Positions 27,547 through 36,900 of a stretch of DNA of 64,000 bases are shown here, in pieces. Position 1 is the first letter of the stretch. The number at the start of each line of letters is the position of its first letter. Source of the DNA: Pseudobutyrivibrio sp. MD2005 (GTDB lineage: Bacteria > Bacillota > Clostridia > Lachnospirales > Lachnospiraceae); assembly GCF_000621865.1 (NCBI RefSeq), contig NZ_KK211359.1, positions 62,001 to 126,000 on the forward strand, read 5' to 3'. The notes beneath the pieces were generated by a model. That model was not told the origin of the DNA and ran no database searches. It worked only from the letters and a program-made list of their open reading frames with translations. The translations under genes were made by a program, and so were the position numbers.

Positions 27547-28097
27547 TGAAGATTATACTTGCATCTAATTCACCTAGAAGAAAAGAACTACTAGAGCAGG
27601 CAGGAATTGAATTTGAAGTTAAATCAGCTGACGTAGAAGAGGTTACCTCTAAGACATTACCACAGGATGTTGTTATGGATTTGAGCCTCCTTAAGGCAAA
27701 GGCTATAGCAGATGAAAATCCTGGCAGAAAGATTGTTGCTGCTGATACGGTGGTGGCTTATGACAATCAAATCTTAGGAAAGCCTAAGGATGAGGAAGAC
27801 GCTTTTAATATGCTTAAGATGCTCTCAGGCAAAACACACCATGTGTATACAGGCGTCACCATAATTGACGAAACAGGCAAATGCAATTCGTTTTTTGAAT
27901 GCACTGCGGTATCCATGTATGAGAACTCAGACGAGCTTATCAGAGAGTATATTTCAACAGGAGAACCTATGGATAAAGCTGGGGCTTATGGCATTCAGGG
28001 CAGAGGGGCAGTGCTGGTTAAAGATATCGCAGGGGATTACAACAATGTTGTAGGATTGCCACTTGCAAAGGTTTATCGAGTGCTTTATAATTTGTAA
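27546..28097 (+). CDS. maf: Maf-family nucleotide pyrophosphatase
   Basis: 183 aa. Hydrolyses non-canonical or excess nucleoside triphosphates (dTTP/UTP class). LASNSPRRKELLEQAGI is the family opening, followed by AADTVVAYDNQILGKPKD and GAYGIQGRGAVLV. The location between smpB and ssrA is a local feature without an obvious functional link. Confidence 0.92.
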   Translation: MKIILASNSPRRKELLEQAGIEFEVKSADVEEVTSKTLPQDVVMDLSLLKAKAIADENPGRKIVAADTVVAYDNQILGKPKDEEDAFNMLKMLSGKTHHVYTGVTIIDETGKCNSFFECTAVSMYENSDELIREYISTGEPMDKAGAYGIQGRGAVLVKDIAGDYNNVVGLPLAKVYRVLYNL

Positions 28098-28124
28098 GGT
28101 GCGTTTAGAGGTACTTTACACTTT

Positions 28125-28463
28125 GGGCCTGTCATGGTTTCGACAGGGGTCATGCAGCGGAAGAAGCGAGTCCCACGGTAATGGGTTAAATGGCCAAACT
28201 TAAAATTAAACGCTGAAGATAATTTAGCATACGCAGCCTAGTTGCTGCAGTCTGACTTAGAGCACCTACACTTTAGGACCCAGACTTCGACTCTGTAGGA
28301 AACGACGCTATCAAAGCTTTGAGATAGTGGGCGTATCATGAAGCTACTAAAGCATGTATCTTGTTTGTAAGAGATATGTGGAGGGAATGTAAAACTACAA
28401 ACTACACTCGTAGAAGGGCCGGGAATTGGCTTTTGGACACGGGTTCGACTCCCGTCAGGTCCA
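28125..28463 (+). ncRNA. ssrA: Transfer-messenger RNA (tmRNA)
   Basis: 339 nt. The 5' end GGGCCTGTCATGGTTTCGAC and the 3' end GGGTTCGACTCCCGTCAGGTCCA form the tRNA-like part: acceptor pairs GGGCCTG with CAGGTCC, and the T arm is GGGTTCGACTCCC. The tag reading frame ends AAC GCT GAA GAT AAT TTA GCA TAC GCA GCC TAG, giving a tag ending NAEDNLAYAA. CCA is not encoded: the discriminator A is followed by CTTTTTT. The T run itself may help termination. SmpB is encoded just upstream. Confidence 0.95.
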
Positions 28464-28648
28464 CTTTTTTAAGAAAGCTTTAAAATCAACTTTTCTTAGT
28501 AGAATCGCTGGTTTTGGGGCTTTTTTTATTTGAATTCAAAGCCTTGACCATGATGATTCGTTATATTTAACAGAAATTTCGTTCTGAATTGAAGGACTAC
28601 ATTTATAATGTTAAAATTTTTGTTATGTAAGAGGAGAAATTCATTGTT
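28464..28648. other. Intergenic gap after tmRNA
   Basis: 185 bp. It holds a weak 7-bp inverted repeat TAAGAAA / TTTCTTA (about 28469-28497) and a run of seven T at about 28521 that may end tmRNA transcription. A TTGACC at 28544 could be a -35 for the next gene, but no good -10 is found at the right distance. RBS AGAGGAGA precedes the next ATG. Confidence 0.4.
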
Positions 28649-29788
28649 ATGAGTAGATATAGAAGAAATATGACTGACGAGGAGCGTAAAGCTTATCGTA
28701 AGAAAAAAAGACTGATTAGAAAAATTCAGGTATATACAGAAATTGGACTTATATCCTTAGCAATTATTATTGCTGCAGGTTTTGTTATATCCCACATCAA
28801 AGGGAAAGATGATTCTTTGGCTGTAGCTGCAGAGGAACAAGTAGCTTCCAAGGAAGCAGCCTCAGAAGAAGCTACCGAAGAAAAAAGCGAAGGACTTAAG
28901 CTTTCTGGAACAAAAGCTAAAGAAGAGACTCAAAAGGAAGCGGAAGAGGAAGAAGAAAAAACAACAGCTTCAAGCGGTAGCTATTCTGCAAAATCAACAG
29001 ATGCTACTGTTTCTATAGGAGGGGATGTTGTTAGCACAAATGCAATTCTTATCAATAATGATACGAAGGAAATCATTGCTAGCAGAAACCCTAACGAAAA
29101 AATCGTACCAGCATCAATGACTAAGGTTATGACAGTCTTAACAGCTGCCAATCATTTGACAGAAGACCAACTCAACGAAGTGGTAGCTATGTCTCATGAA
29201 GCTGTAGACTACTCTTATGCAGGTGGTGGCTCCACCTCCGGCTTTGTAGAAGGCGAAGAAGTTACCGTCCGAGATTTATTCTACGGAACAATACTACCTT
29301 CAGGTGGAGATGCTGCAGCTCAGCTGGCAATCTACGTAGCAGGAGACATCGACAGCTTCGTAGCCATGATGAACGAAGAGGCTGACTCACTTGGACTTAC
29401 CGGCACACACTTTGACAACCCCGTAGGTTTCTATGGCGACGACCACTACAGCACACCATACGACATCTCAATCATAATGATGGCGGCCTTAGACAATCCA
29501 CTATGCAAAGAAGTCCTTACCACTAAGGTATACAATTCCACTGCCACAAACGTAAATCCCGAAGGAATTACAATATCAAACTGGTTCCTTCGTAAAATCG
29601 AAGACAAAGACCTTGGAGGAGAAATCGAAGGTGCCAAGACCGGCTTTGTAAACGAATCCGGCAACTGCGCCGTTAGTTCCATGATTTCGGCCTCAGGCAC
29701 CGAATACATTTGCTGTACCACCAATTCCACATCCTCGTGGCGCTGCATCTACGACCACGTAGACATCTACAAAGCCTACGCTAAGTAG
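28649..29788 (+). CDS. D-alanyl-D-alanine carboxypeptidase (PBP5-like)
   Basis: 379 aa serine peptidase that trims the pentapeptide of peptidoglycan. One N-terminal membrane segment (about residues 32-49) is followed by a Glu/Lys/Ala-rich linker (to ~120) and the catalytic domain: SMTK at 156-159, SGG at 218-220 where PBP5 enzymes usually have SxN, and KTG in EIEGAKTGF. The usual C-terminal amphipathic anchor domain is missing, so the N-terminal helix is the likely anchor. From about base 29220 codons become C-ending, unlike the 5' half; the gene ends at palindromic element copy 3. Confidence 0.88.
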   Translation: MSRYRRNMTDEERKAYRKKKRLIRKIQVYTEIGLISLAIIIAAGFVISHIKGKDDSLAVAAEEQVASKEAASEEATEEKSEGLKLSGTKAKEETQKEAEEEEEKTTASSGSYSAKSTDATVSIGGDVVSTNAILINNDTKEIIASRNPNEKIVPASMTKVMTVLTAANHLTEDQLNEVVAMSHEAVDYSYAGGGSTSGFVEGEEVTVRDLFYGTILPSGGDAAAQLAIYVAGDIDSFVAMMNEEADSLGLTGTHFDNPVGFYGDDHYSTPYDISIIMMAALDNPLCKEVLTTKVYNSTATNVNPEGITISNWFLRKIEDKDLGGEIEGAKTGFVNESGNCAVSSMISASGTEYICCTTNSTSSWRCIYDHVDIYKAYAK

Positions 29789-30383
29789 GCCCTTGCCACT
29801 TGTTAACACTAAGCGCCGCCTTGGAATGCTCTGTGGCCTCGGTAGGCTGGTGGAGCGCATGAATATTTTGTTTTTCTAACACGCAATGCAGCCTTCTTTA
29901 TTGACATGTGTCTTTTGTATGTCTGTACAGATTGGAAAAGTGTCGTTCAGTTAAGCGGACAAACATGTACTGATCTTATTTCGAATATTTTTGTAGTTAC
30001 TTGCGTGATTTTGAAATGAACTTAGAAAAAACAAAAACAGGTTTTGAAGAATTTAAGTATGGGCTGCCATGGACGGCAGCCCAAGGCTGATAGTGAAACG
30101 GACTGAACTTGAAGCCGGTACTTAAATCTACAAAACCTGTTTTTACTTTTTTCTTAGTGAATGTAATATGAACCAAGTAACTGCAAATATATTCGAAATA
30201 CTAATAATCTTTATTGTCCGCTAATGAACGACACTTTTACAATCGGTTCATCCATCAAAAGACACATGTGTGAAGACTGCATTTTGCGTGTTGAAAAACT
30301 AAAAATATTCGCGCAATCCCACCAGCCTACCGAGGCCACAGAGCAGGCCAAGGCGGCGCTAATAATATATGTGTGGCAAGGGC
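29789..30383 (+). repeat. Palindromic intergenic element, copy 3 (divergent)
   Basis: 595 bp. Outer arms GCCCTTGCCAC (29789-29799) and GTGGCAAGGGC (30373-30383) begin at the base after the carboxypeptidase stop codon. Same layout and orientation as copies 1 and 2, but the sequence is strongly diverged while the arms still pair: for example AAAAGTGTCGTTCAG with TGAACGACACTTTT. Conserved landmarks are ACATGTGTCTTTTG on the left, AAAAGACACATGTG on the right, AAACAGGTTTT/AAAACCTGTTT near the centre, and the central hairpin GGGCTGCC/GGCAGCCC at 30061-30082. It lies between convergent genes. Confidence 0.9.
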
Positions 30384-30393
30384 CACTGAGCCA

Positions 30394-31044
30394 TTAAGAT
30401 ACGATGTCTAAGAGCTTCGAGATGTGGTCGATGTAGGCCACGGGGGCGAACTGGGATAGTACGTCCATGTCGCGGAAGCCGTAGGTGCAGAGGACGTAGT
30501 CTATGCCGGCAGCTTCGGCGGTGGCAGCGTCTACTTCGGAGTCGCCGATGTAGAGGACGGAGGATTTGTCGGTGATGCCAAGCTTGTCTAAAGCGATTTG
30601 GACAGGCTCTGGGTCGGGCTTTCTCTTGTGGGTGCCGTCGTCACCGATTACGATATTGATATTTGGCTCAAAGAAGTCTTTGAGTAGAGATTCGCTGGCA
30701 GTTTGACCTTTGTTGGTTACGATTGCCATTTTTATTCCCATGGAAGAAAGCTTTTCTGTTGTTTCCATGATGCCATCGTAGGGCTTTGTCTTGATGAGAT
30801 TGTGGGTGTTGTAGTAGGCAATGAAATCCTGTAGGAATTTGTCAAAGTGTTCGTATGATTCGCCATCAGGCAGGGCTCTGACAACAAGCATTCTAAGTCC
30901 GTTGCCTACGAAGCGGCGAACATCTTCAAGCGAGTGCGTCGGGAGATTGTATTTAGTAAGGGTGTGATTGATAGAATCGGTTAAGTCCTCAAGCGTGTAT
31001 AAAAGTGTTCCATCTAAGTCGAAAAGTATAGTGGTGTATTTCAT
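30394..31044 (-). CDS. HAD-family phosphatase (phosphoglycolate phosphatase-like)
   Basis: 216 aa. HAD motif I is FDLDGTLLYT, motif II IVTNKGQ, and motif III/IV includes KRKPDP and YIGDSEVDAATAEAAG. A helical cap between motifs I and II fits the Gph subfamily; the true substrate is not known. The ATG lies after a GAGGAAA-like RBS. A TATAAT on the minus strand at 31081-31086 is a likely -10. Its 3' third is G-rich on the plus strand, meaning C-ending codons, close to element copy 3. Confidence 0.85.
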   Translation of the reverse strand: MKYTTILFDLDGTLLYTLEDLTDSINHTLTKYNLPTHSLEDVRRFVGNGLRMLVVRALPDGESYEHFDKFLQDFIAYYNTHNLIKTKPYDGIMETTEKLSSMGIKMAIVTNKGQTASESLLKDFFEPNINIVIGDDGTHKRKPDPEPVQIALDKLGITDKSSVLYIGDSEVDAATAEAAGIDYVLCTYGFRDMDVLSQFAPVAYIDHISKLLDIVS

Positions 31045-31167
31045 AAGTTTTCCTCGTTTTTAGTTATTTTCTACAAGTGTATTATACGATTTTATTTATG
31101 TTATTATTGAATAATAATTTGTGCTTTGATATGATTTTTTTATCACAGATTTATGAGGTGACATAAG

Positions 31168-31689
31168 ATGAAATACACGATAAGAGATGCTGAAGTCTCT
31201 GATGCAAAGGCAATACATGATATTTACGGCTATTATGCCGAAAACACATATATTACATTTACTGAGGACAATCCCTCGGTGGAAGAGTACGCTGAAAGTA
31301 TCGTAAATACGAAGAAGGATTATCCATATATCGTTGCTTGTGATGATTCAGGCAAGGTTATCGGTATGGCTTATGGCGGAAGAATCAGACATCATGATGC
31401 CTATAGATTTTCTGTAGAAACTACTATCTATTTGGCGAATGATATTCCAAAGCATACCGGAATTGGAAAGGCATTGTATGATGAGCTTGAGGCAAGGCTT
31501 CAGGCTATGGGATATAAGTTTATGTATGGTGTTATTACAGATGATAACGAGACCAGCATTAATTTTCATAAGGCCCTTGGATTTGATGAGGTTGGGCATT
31601 TCACTGACATAGGTTATAAGTTTGGAAAATGGAAAGGAATAGTGTGGTATAGAAAGCAGATAGGTTCGCTTACTGATATGCCACAATAA
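31168..31689 (+). CDS. GNAT N-acetyltransferase (phosphinothricin acetyltransferase-like)
   Basis: 173 aa. IRDAEVSDAKAIHDIYGYY, a TFTEDNPS segment and the acetyl-CoA region HTGIGKALYDELEARL followed by DNETSINFHKALGF fit the Pat/MddA branch of GNAT enzymes, which acetylate methionine sulfoximine, phosphinothricin or related amines. The natural substrate cannot be told. RBS GAGGTG precedes the ATG, and four bases separate it from the muramidase gene. Confidence 0.8.
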   Translation: MKYTIRDAEVSDAKAIHDIYGYYAENTYITFTEDNPSVEEYAESIVNTKKDYPYIVACDDSGKVIGMAYGGRIRHHDAYRFSVETTIYLANDIPKHTGIGKALYDELEARLQAMGYKFMYGVITDDNETSINFHKALGFDEVGHFTDIGYKFGKWKGIVWYRKQIGSLTDMPQ

Positions 31690-31693
31690 TAAT

Positions 31694-32710
31694 ATGAGAA
31701 GAGCTTTTAGATATTTTATGACATCGATTTTGTCGATTTTTTTCACGCTGCTTGCGGTAGGCGTGATTTATATAGTGGCTGATACCCATAGTAGGATTCA
31801 GACTCAGGACGACAAAAAAACGGGGCTTACTTCATCTTCTTATTCGAGTGAGGATGTGGAAGCATTAGTTGATCAGGCTGAGGCCCAGGGAAGAAATAAT
31901 GTTCTTACAACTATAAAAGAATCCCTTGAAAACGGAAATACGGTAATTTCTATTTTGAAATCATTATATCCGGAGTATATAGTTGTGGCTGCAAATTCTA
32001 AGTACAATTTTGTACCTATTGATGAGAGTTTGCCTAAGAATAACTATGATATAGATAATCTTACAGATGAAAACGGAATGTATGTCTACACAAAGGATGG
32101 ACAGGTTACTTCCAAGTTTGGTATTGATGTTTCCTCTCATCAGGGAGATATCGACTGGGAGGCAGTCGCAGATGAAGGTGTAGAGTTTGCTTTTATTCGA
32201 GCTGTTTATAGAGGCTATGGCACTGGTAAGCTTGTGGTTGATGAGAAATGCCTTGAAAATATCGAAGGTGCTCAGGCAGCTGGCATTGATGTGGGTGTTT
32301 ATGTATTTTCGCAGGCTATCAGCCAGGCAGAGGTTCTTGAGGAAGCTGGCACAGTAATCGATTTGCTGGATGGATACACATTACAGCTTCCAATCGTTTT
32401 TGATGTAGAAAAGGTTGGAGATAGTCAGGCCAGAACAAATAGTCTTACTGTGGAAGAGCGCACAAACCTTACAATCGCTTTCTTAGAGGCTGTTAAAAAC
32501 GCAGGCTATGAGCCAATGGTTTATCACAACACAGAAATGGGAGCCATGTTAGTTGATCTAACACAGCTCACTGATTATCCTAAGTGGTTTGCAGGGTATA
32601 ATAAAGAATTTTACTGGCCATATGAATACGACATCTGGCAGTATTCTGAGAATGGTTCAATCAATGGTATAAATGGAAAAGTAGACTTTGATATTTGGCT
32701 AACCCAATAA
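31694..32710 (+). CDS. GH25-family muramidase, membrane-anchored
   Basis: 338 aa. An uncleaved N-terminal membrane segment (about residues 8-29) is followed by a ~110-residue linker and the GH25 lysozyme domain: FGIDVSSHQGDIDW with the first Asp, LPIVFDVEK with the DxE pair, and DIWQYSENGSINGINGKVDF at the end. Predicted to cut the glycan backbone of peptidoglycan on the outer face. It has no strong RBS and probably depends on the upstream GNAT gene. The 3' end overlaps the convergent aminotransferase gene by 12 bp. Confidence 0.87.
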   Translation: MRRAFRYFMTSILSIFFTLLAVGVIYIVADTHSRIQTQDDKKTGLTSSSYSSEDVEALVDQAEAQGRNNVLTTIKESLENGNTVISILKSLYPEYIVVAANSKYNFVPIDESLPKNNYDIDNLTDENGMYVYTKDGQVTSKFGIDVSSHQGDIDWEAVADEGVEFAFIRAVYRGYGTGKLVVDEKCLENIEGAQAAGIDVGVYVFSQAISQAEVLEEAGTVIDLLDGYTLQLPIVFDVEKVGDSQARTNSLTVEERTNLTIAFLEAVKNAGYEPMVYHNTEMGAMLVDLTQLTDYPKWFAGYNKEFYWPYEYDIWQYSENGSINGINGKVDFDIWLTQ

Positions 32711-33787
32711 GAGGTTAGCCAATTTTGTATTATCTTCTGGATTCATAAAACAGAATCTAATGTAATTCTCACCAAGGTAAGGGAAGGTAGAACAATCACG
32801 AATCATTAGACCTTCTCTAATACACTTGTCAAAAAGCATTCCGCTTGTAATTCCATCTTCAAGAATCTGTAAAAGCATAAAGTTGCCTTCAGGCTTATAT
32901 GGCTTGAAGCGAGAGCTCTCATTGAAGAGCTTATATAAACGGTCGCGCTCAGTTTTAATCAAATCGCGAGTCTCGTGGATGTAGTCTTCGTCGTTAAACA
33001 TAAGAGTACCAGCAACAACGGCAATAGAATTGATTGTCCAAGGATCCTTGCGTCTGTTGATTGCCTGGATTAAATCATTGTTTGAGCAGATGGCATATCC
33101 CAGACGTAGGCCTGGTGCAGCAAAAAACTTAGATGTGCCTCTGAGAATAGCGATATTTGTATAAGTGCGAGTGAGGCTAACAGATGAAATCTTATTAACA
33201 TCCTCGGCAAATTCAACGTAAGTCTCATCAACCATGACGAAGATATCGCATTCCTTGCATGCATCTAATATGTGTCGCATATCCTGATTCTTGATGGCTG
33301 TGCCAGTAGGATTGTTAGGATTGCAGATGATGAGCATATCAATATCTTCTGAAAGCTTGCTGATGAAATGCTCTGTATTTAAGATGAAATCGTTTTCTTC
33401 TTTGAGAGGATAATAGATAGTTTTGCCTCCGCCTAAAGCGATTTCACGTTCATATTCAGAATAAGTAGGGCCTAAAATCATGGCTTTTTTAGGCTGCTCA
33501 ATTTGTACAAAAAGGGAAATGAGCTCGGTAGAACCGTTGCCCACAACTATGTTGTCGGTTTCGGTTGAGCAGTAATTGGCGATGCACTGTCTAAGCTGAA
33601 CATAGTCTCTGTCAGGATATGTAGTGATGCAATCGATGTGCTCTGTGATTCCCTTTCTGAGCTTTGGTGAAATTCCAAGTGGGTTTACATTAGCTGAAAA
33701 GCTAATAATATCTTCCTTCTTGATTCCATATATCTTTTCAATTTTTTCCAAGTCGCTACCATGAAAATGGTCTTTGTGTTTAATCAT
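32699..33787 (-). CDS. PLP aminotransferase (HisC/CobD-like)
   Basis: 362 aa fold-type I enzyme. Key residues: NVNPLG near the start, NPNNPTG for the PLP pocket, DETYVEF with the PLP-binding Asp and Tyr, and SKFFAAPGLRLGY with the catalytic Lys. HGSD near the N-terminus is reminiscent of threonine-phosphate decarboxylase CobD, but no cobalamin genes are near, so histidinol-phosphate aminotransferase or another acid substrate is possible. The ATG at 33787 follows GAGGT; an in-frame GTG at 33796 lies within that RBS. Upstream a CTATCA-TCT-TGATAG palindrome (33812-33826) may be an operator. Confidence 0.8.
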   Translation of the reverse strand: MIKHKDHFHGSDLEKIEKIYGIKKEDIISFSANVNPLGISPKLRKGITEHIDCITTYPDRDYVQLRQCIANYCSTETDNIVVGNGSTELISLFVQIEQPKKAMILGPTYSEYEREIALGGGKTIYYPLKEENDFILNTEHFISKLSEDIDMLIICNPNNPTGTAIKNQDMRHILDACKECDIFVMVDETYVEFAEDVNKISSVSLTRTYTNIAILRGTSKFFAAPGLRLGYAICSNNDLIQAINRRKDPWTINSIAVVAGTLMFNDEDYIHETRDLIKTERDRLYKLFNESSRFKPYKPEGNFMLLQILEDGITSGMLFDKCIREGLMIRDCSTFPYLGENYIRFCFMNPEDNTKLANLLLG

Positions 33788-33811
33788 ATTCGTCACCTCG
33801 TATTTTACATA

Positions 33812-33826
33812 CTATCATCTTGATAG
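33812..33826. promoter_or_regulatory. Possible operator palindrome upstream of the aminotransferase
   Basis: CTATCA / TGATAG separated by TCT, 25 bp before the aminotransferase ATG. On the minus strand it overlaps a TAGTAT-like -10 region. No regulator is identified. Confidence 0.3.
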
Positions 33827-33893
33827 GTAAATATCCACAGATTTGTAATATTAATCAGAAAATTAGGAATCTTATTTTTTGTTTGTTATTCGT

Positions 33894-33921
33894 TTGAAAA
33901 CACAACATGTTGTGCTATAAT
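33894..33921 (+). promoter_or_regulatory. Sigma-A promoter with operator-like spacer for the four-gene operon
   Basis: TTGAAA (33894-33899), a 16-bp spacer and TATAAT (33916-33921). The spacer contains the perfect 14-bp palindrome CACAACATGTTGTG (33901-33914), well placed for a dimeric repressor. It drives the operon starting at 33990. Confidence 0.65.
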
Positions 33922-33989
33922 TTGATTTGAATATGCTAGGAGTAGTAGGCATTGCTTTAGCTCCGGCTTGAATTGTAGAGGAAAATGTT

Positions 33990-36900
33990 TTGAGAAAAAG
34001 AATCTATCGAATATCAGAGGATAAATTCGATGACCTTAAACCAAATATAGAGTTTGATGCAGAGCAGATTGAAGAAAACTGCTTTGTTTCTGATGAATTT
34101 TCAGGTAGCTTTTATTTTAAGAGTACCAATGATGTGAAAATCAGGGGCGTAGTGTATTGTGATAGCCCTTACGTAGAAATTAAAGAACCTTGGTTTGATA
34201 AGGTTAACGTCCGTATTGATTACAAAGTCGCAGATAATAATTTTAAGGCAGGGGAAAGCCTTAAAGGTGAGTTTATTATCGTAGCTGTTGGAATTGAAAA
34301 GCATATCAAGTTTTGTATCAACTATATCAAAAAGCCACTTGTTGCATCATGTGGCGAGATACATAGTCTTGAAGAATATACAGAGCTGGCTCAGAATCAT
34401 TTCAATGAGGCAGTTTCATTGTTCTACTCAGATCGATTTGCAGATTTTATTTCAGGTTTTGATAAGAGAACAAGGCTTCTTTACAGAGGCTTTAAGGCTG
34501 CACCAATTTCTGCAGTTAATGTGGATGAATTTTTGGTGGCAACTGGGCATAAGCCAAAAATGACTTTTGATGTCAAAGAGCGTCAGGACCGTTACTTTGA
34601 AGTTAATGAAAACATTCGAGGTGAGATAGAGGTTGTTCGTTCTACATGGGGATTTATCGATGTTAAGGTTTCTTGTGATGCGGATTTCGTATCAATAGAA
34701 AAAGAAAGCATTACATCCGATTTCTTCCTTGGCTCGATCTTTAATATGAGCTATTACGTCCACAAGGATAGGATGCATGAGGGAGTTAATTACGCCCGCA
34801 TTTCATTTGATTATAGGGAAATCCATAAGGAAATCACTATTGTGGCATCCACAGCAAGAGAGGATGCTAAGCTTGAGACTCCTCAGTTTATAAAAGATAA
34901 AAAGATTCTTAAGGCTTGCCGCCTTTATGAAGATTTCAGACTTAGAAGAGTTACAACTGGGCAGTGGTGTCAGGAGACTCTTGGTATTGTAGATGAGATT
35001 AATGATTCTGAGGATGGAGACAATTTCCTTCTTCTGATGAAGGCTTTGCTTTTTGTTACAAATGGTCAAAAGCAGGAGGCTCTTTGGATTATCCAGGATT
35101 TGAAGCGCACAATCGAGGATAAGGCTAGTACAGAGTGGGCATTTTTGCTTTACATTTGTACTCTTATAGAGCGAGAAGAGGATTATGTTGATAGACTTAC
35201 AGAAAATATAGAGGCTATTTTCAGGGAACACCCTGAAGATTTTCGTATTTTCTGGTTCCTTTTGTTTTTGCGTAAGGAATACATTAAGAATCCTACAGCA
35301 AAGCTTCGTGATATTGCAGAATGGATAAATGCAGGAGTGGATTCGCCACTTCTCTATATCGAGGCTTATTATATTTTTATCCAGGACCCATACTTAATTG
35401 CTACATTTGATGAAATGACAATCAAGATTTTAAACTGGGCCCGTAAGAAGAATGCTATTTCTAAGGATATAGCAATTCAAATGGTACACGTGCTGGAGAC
35501 TGAGCGAAGCTTTAATCCTAAGGTGTTACCAATACTTGAAAGCTGCTACGAAATCTATCCGGATTTGCAGCTATTGCTTGCTATTGTTACATACCTTCTT
35601 AAGGCGACTTACGTTGATAAAAAGTTCCTTAAGTGGTTTAAGATGGCAATTGAAGCGAATCTTCATGTGTCAGGTATTTTCGAAGCTTACATGGAGGCGT
35701 TGCCTACTTATTCAGTAGACAGATTCCCTCAGCTTCTTACTATGTTCTTTAAGTACAATAACGATTTGTCTTACGATAAAAAGGCTCTCCTTTATGCAAA
35801 CATTATTTTGCATAAGGACGAGGATAAGGATACTTATGAGCATTATCAGGAAGCTATCGAGACATTCGCACTTGAGCAGCTAAAGCTTGGAAGATTAGAC
35901 GATAATCTTGCAGTTTGTTATCAGCGTTTGCTTGAGCTTGGCGTCTTTGATGAGCAGGTGGCTCGTCTTATGACAGAGCTTGCATTTAAAAAGAAGATTG
36001 CGGTTATTAATTCAAATGTTCGCAGAATCTTTTTATATCAGGAAGAGTTTAAGGCTCCAAATATCGCAAACGTTTCAGAACATAAGGCTTATCTGAATTA
36101 CGTGGGTAGCAATGGTGTTATCTTTATGGAGGATAAGGATGGATACTTATTCGTAGATGATGATTCTTATCTTACAGAGGATGTTCTTGATGCATCTTTA
36201 TACATGAATACACTTAAAGAGCTTACACCCCTTAGTATGGGCTTTGTGCTTATGGATTATTCCAATAATTTCGATTACGAAGATGCGAATAAATTTAATG
36301 TTGAGGAGATTAAGCTTTTACTTAATTCCAAGATTATATCTTTAGATTATCTTGGAAAGATGTACCCTAAGATTATCGAGGCTCTCAAATTCAATGAAGA
36401 GTATGCGCTTATTGAACGTCACTTTATGAATGAGGCAGATCTTAAATCACTCAGTGCCGAAGTCATTGCTGCAGTGCTTGAGGTATTTGTCTATCGAAGC
36501 AAATACGACGAAGCATATTACATGCTGAAAAATACTAATGGCACACTTCTTAAAAATGAGGTTGCCAATAAGCTTTGCAAGTATCTGATAAATCAGGCTC
36601 CGGATAAGTCTGATGATTTCTTGATTTTGATGTCAGCTAATCTTGTGAAGGCTGGTGTAGTAAATGGCGATTTAGTGAGATATCTGCTTAGATACTTTGT
36701 TGGACCTACAGATGTGATGCTTGAAATATATAACAATGCATTTGATAGAGGTGAGGATGTGATTGAGTTTGCAGAACGCATTCTTACACAGGTCCTTTAT
36801 CGTGATTTCCTTTGCGATGGAATCATGGAAGTCTTCGATACTTACTTTGGCAGACGTAATAATAAAATGATCGTGGAAGCTTTCCTTACATTTGAGGCAC

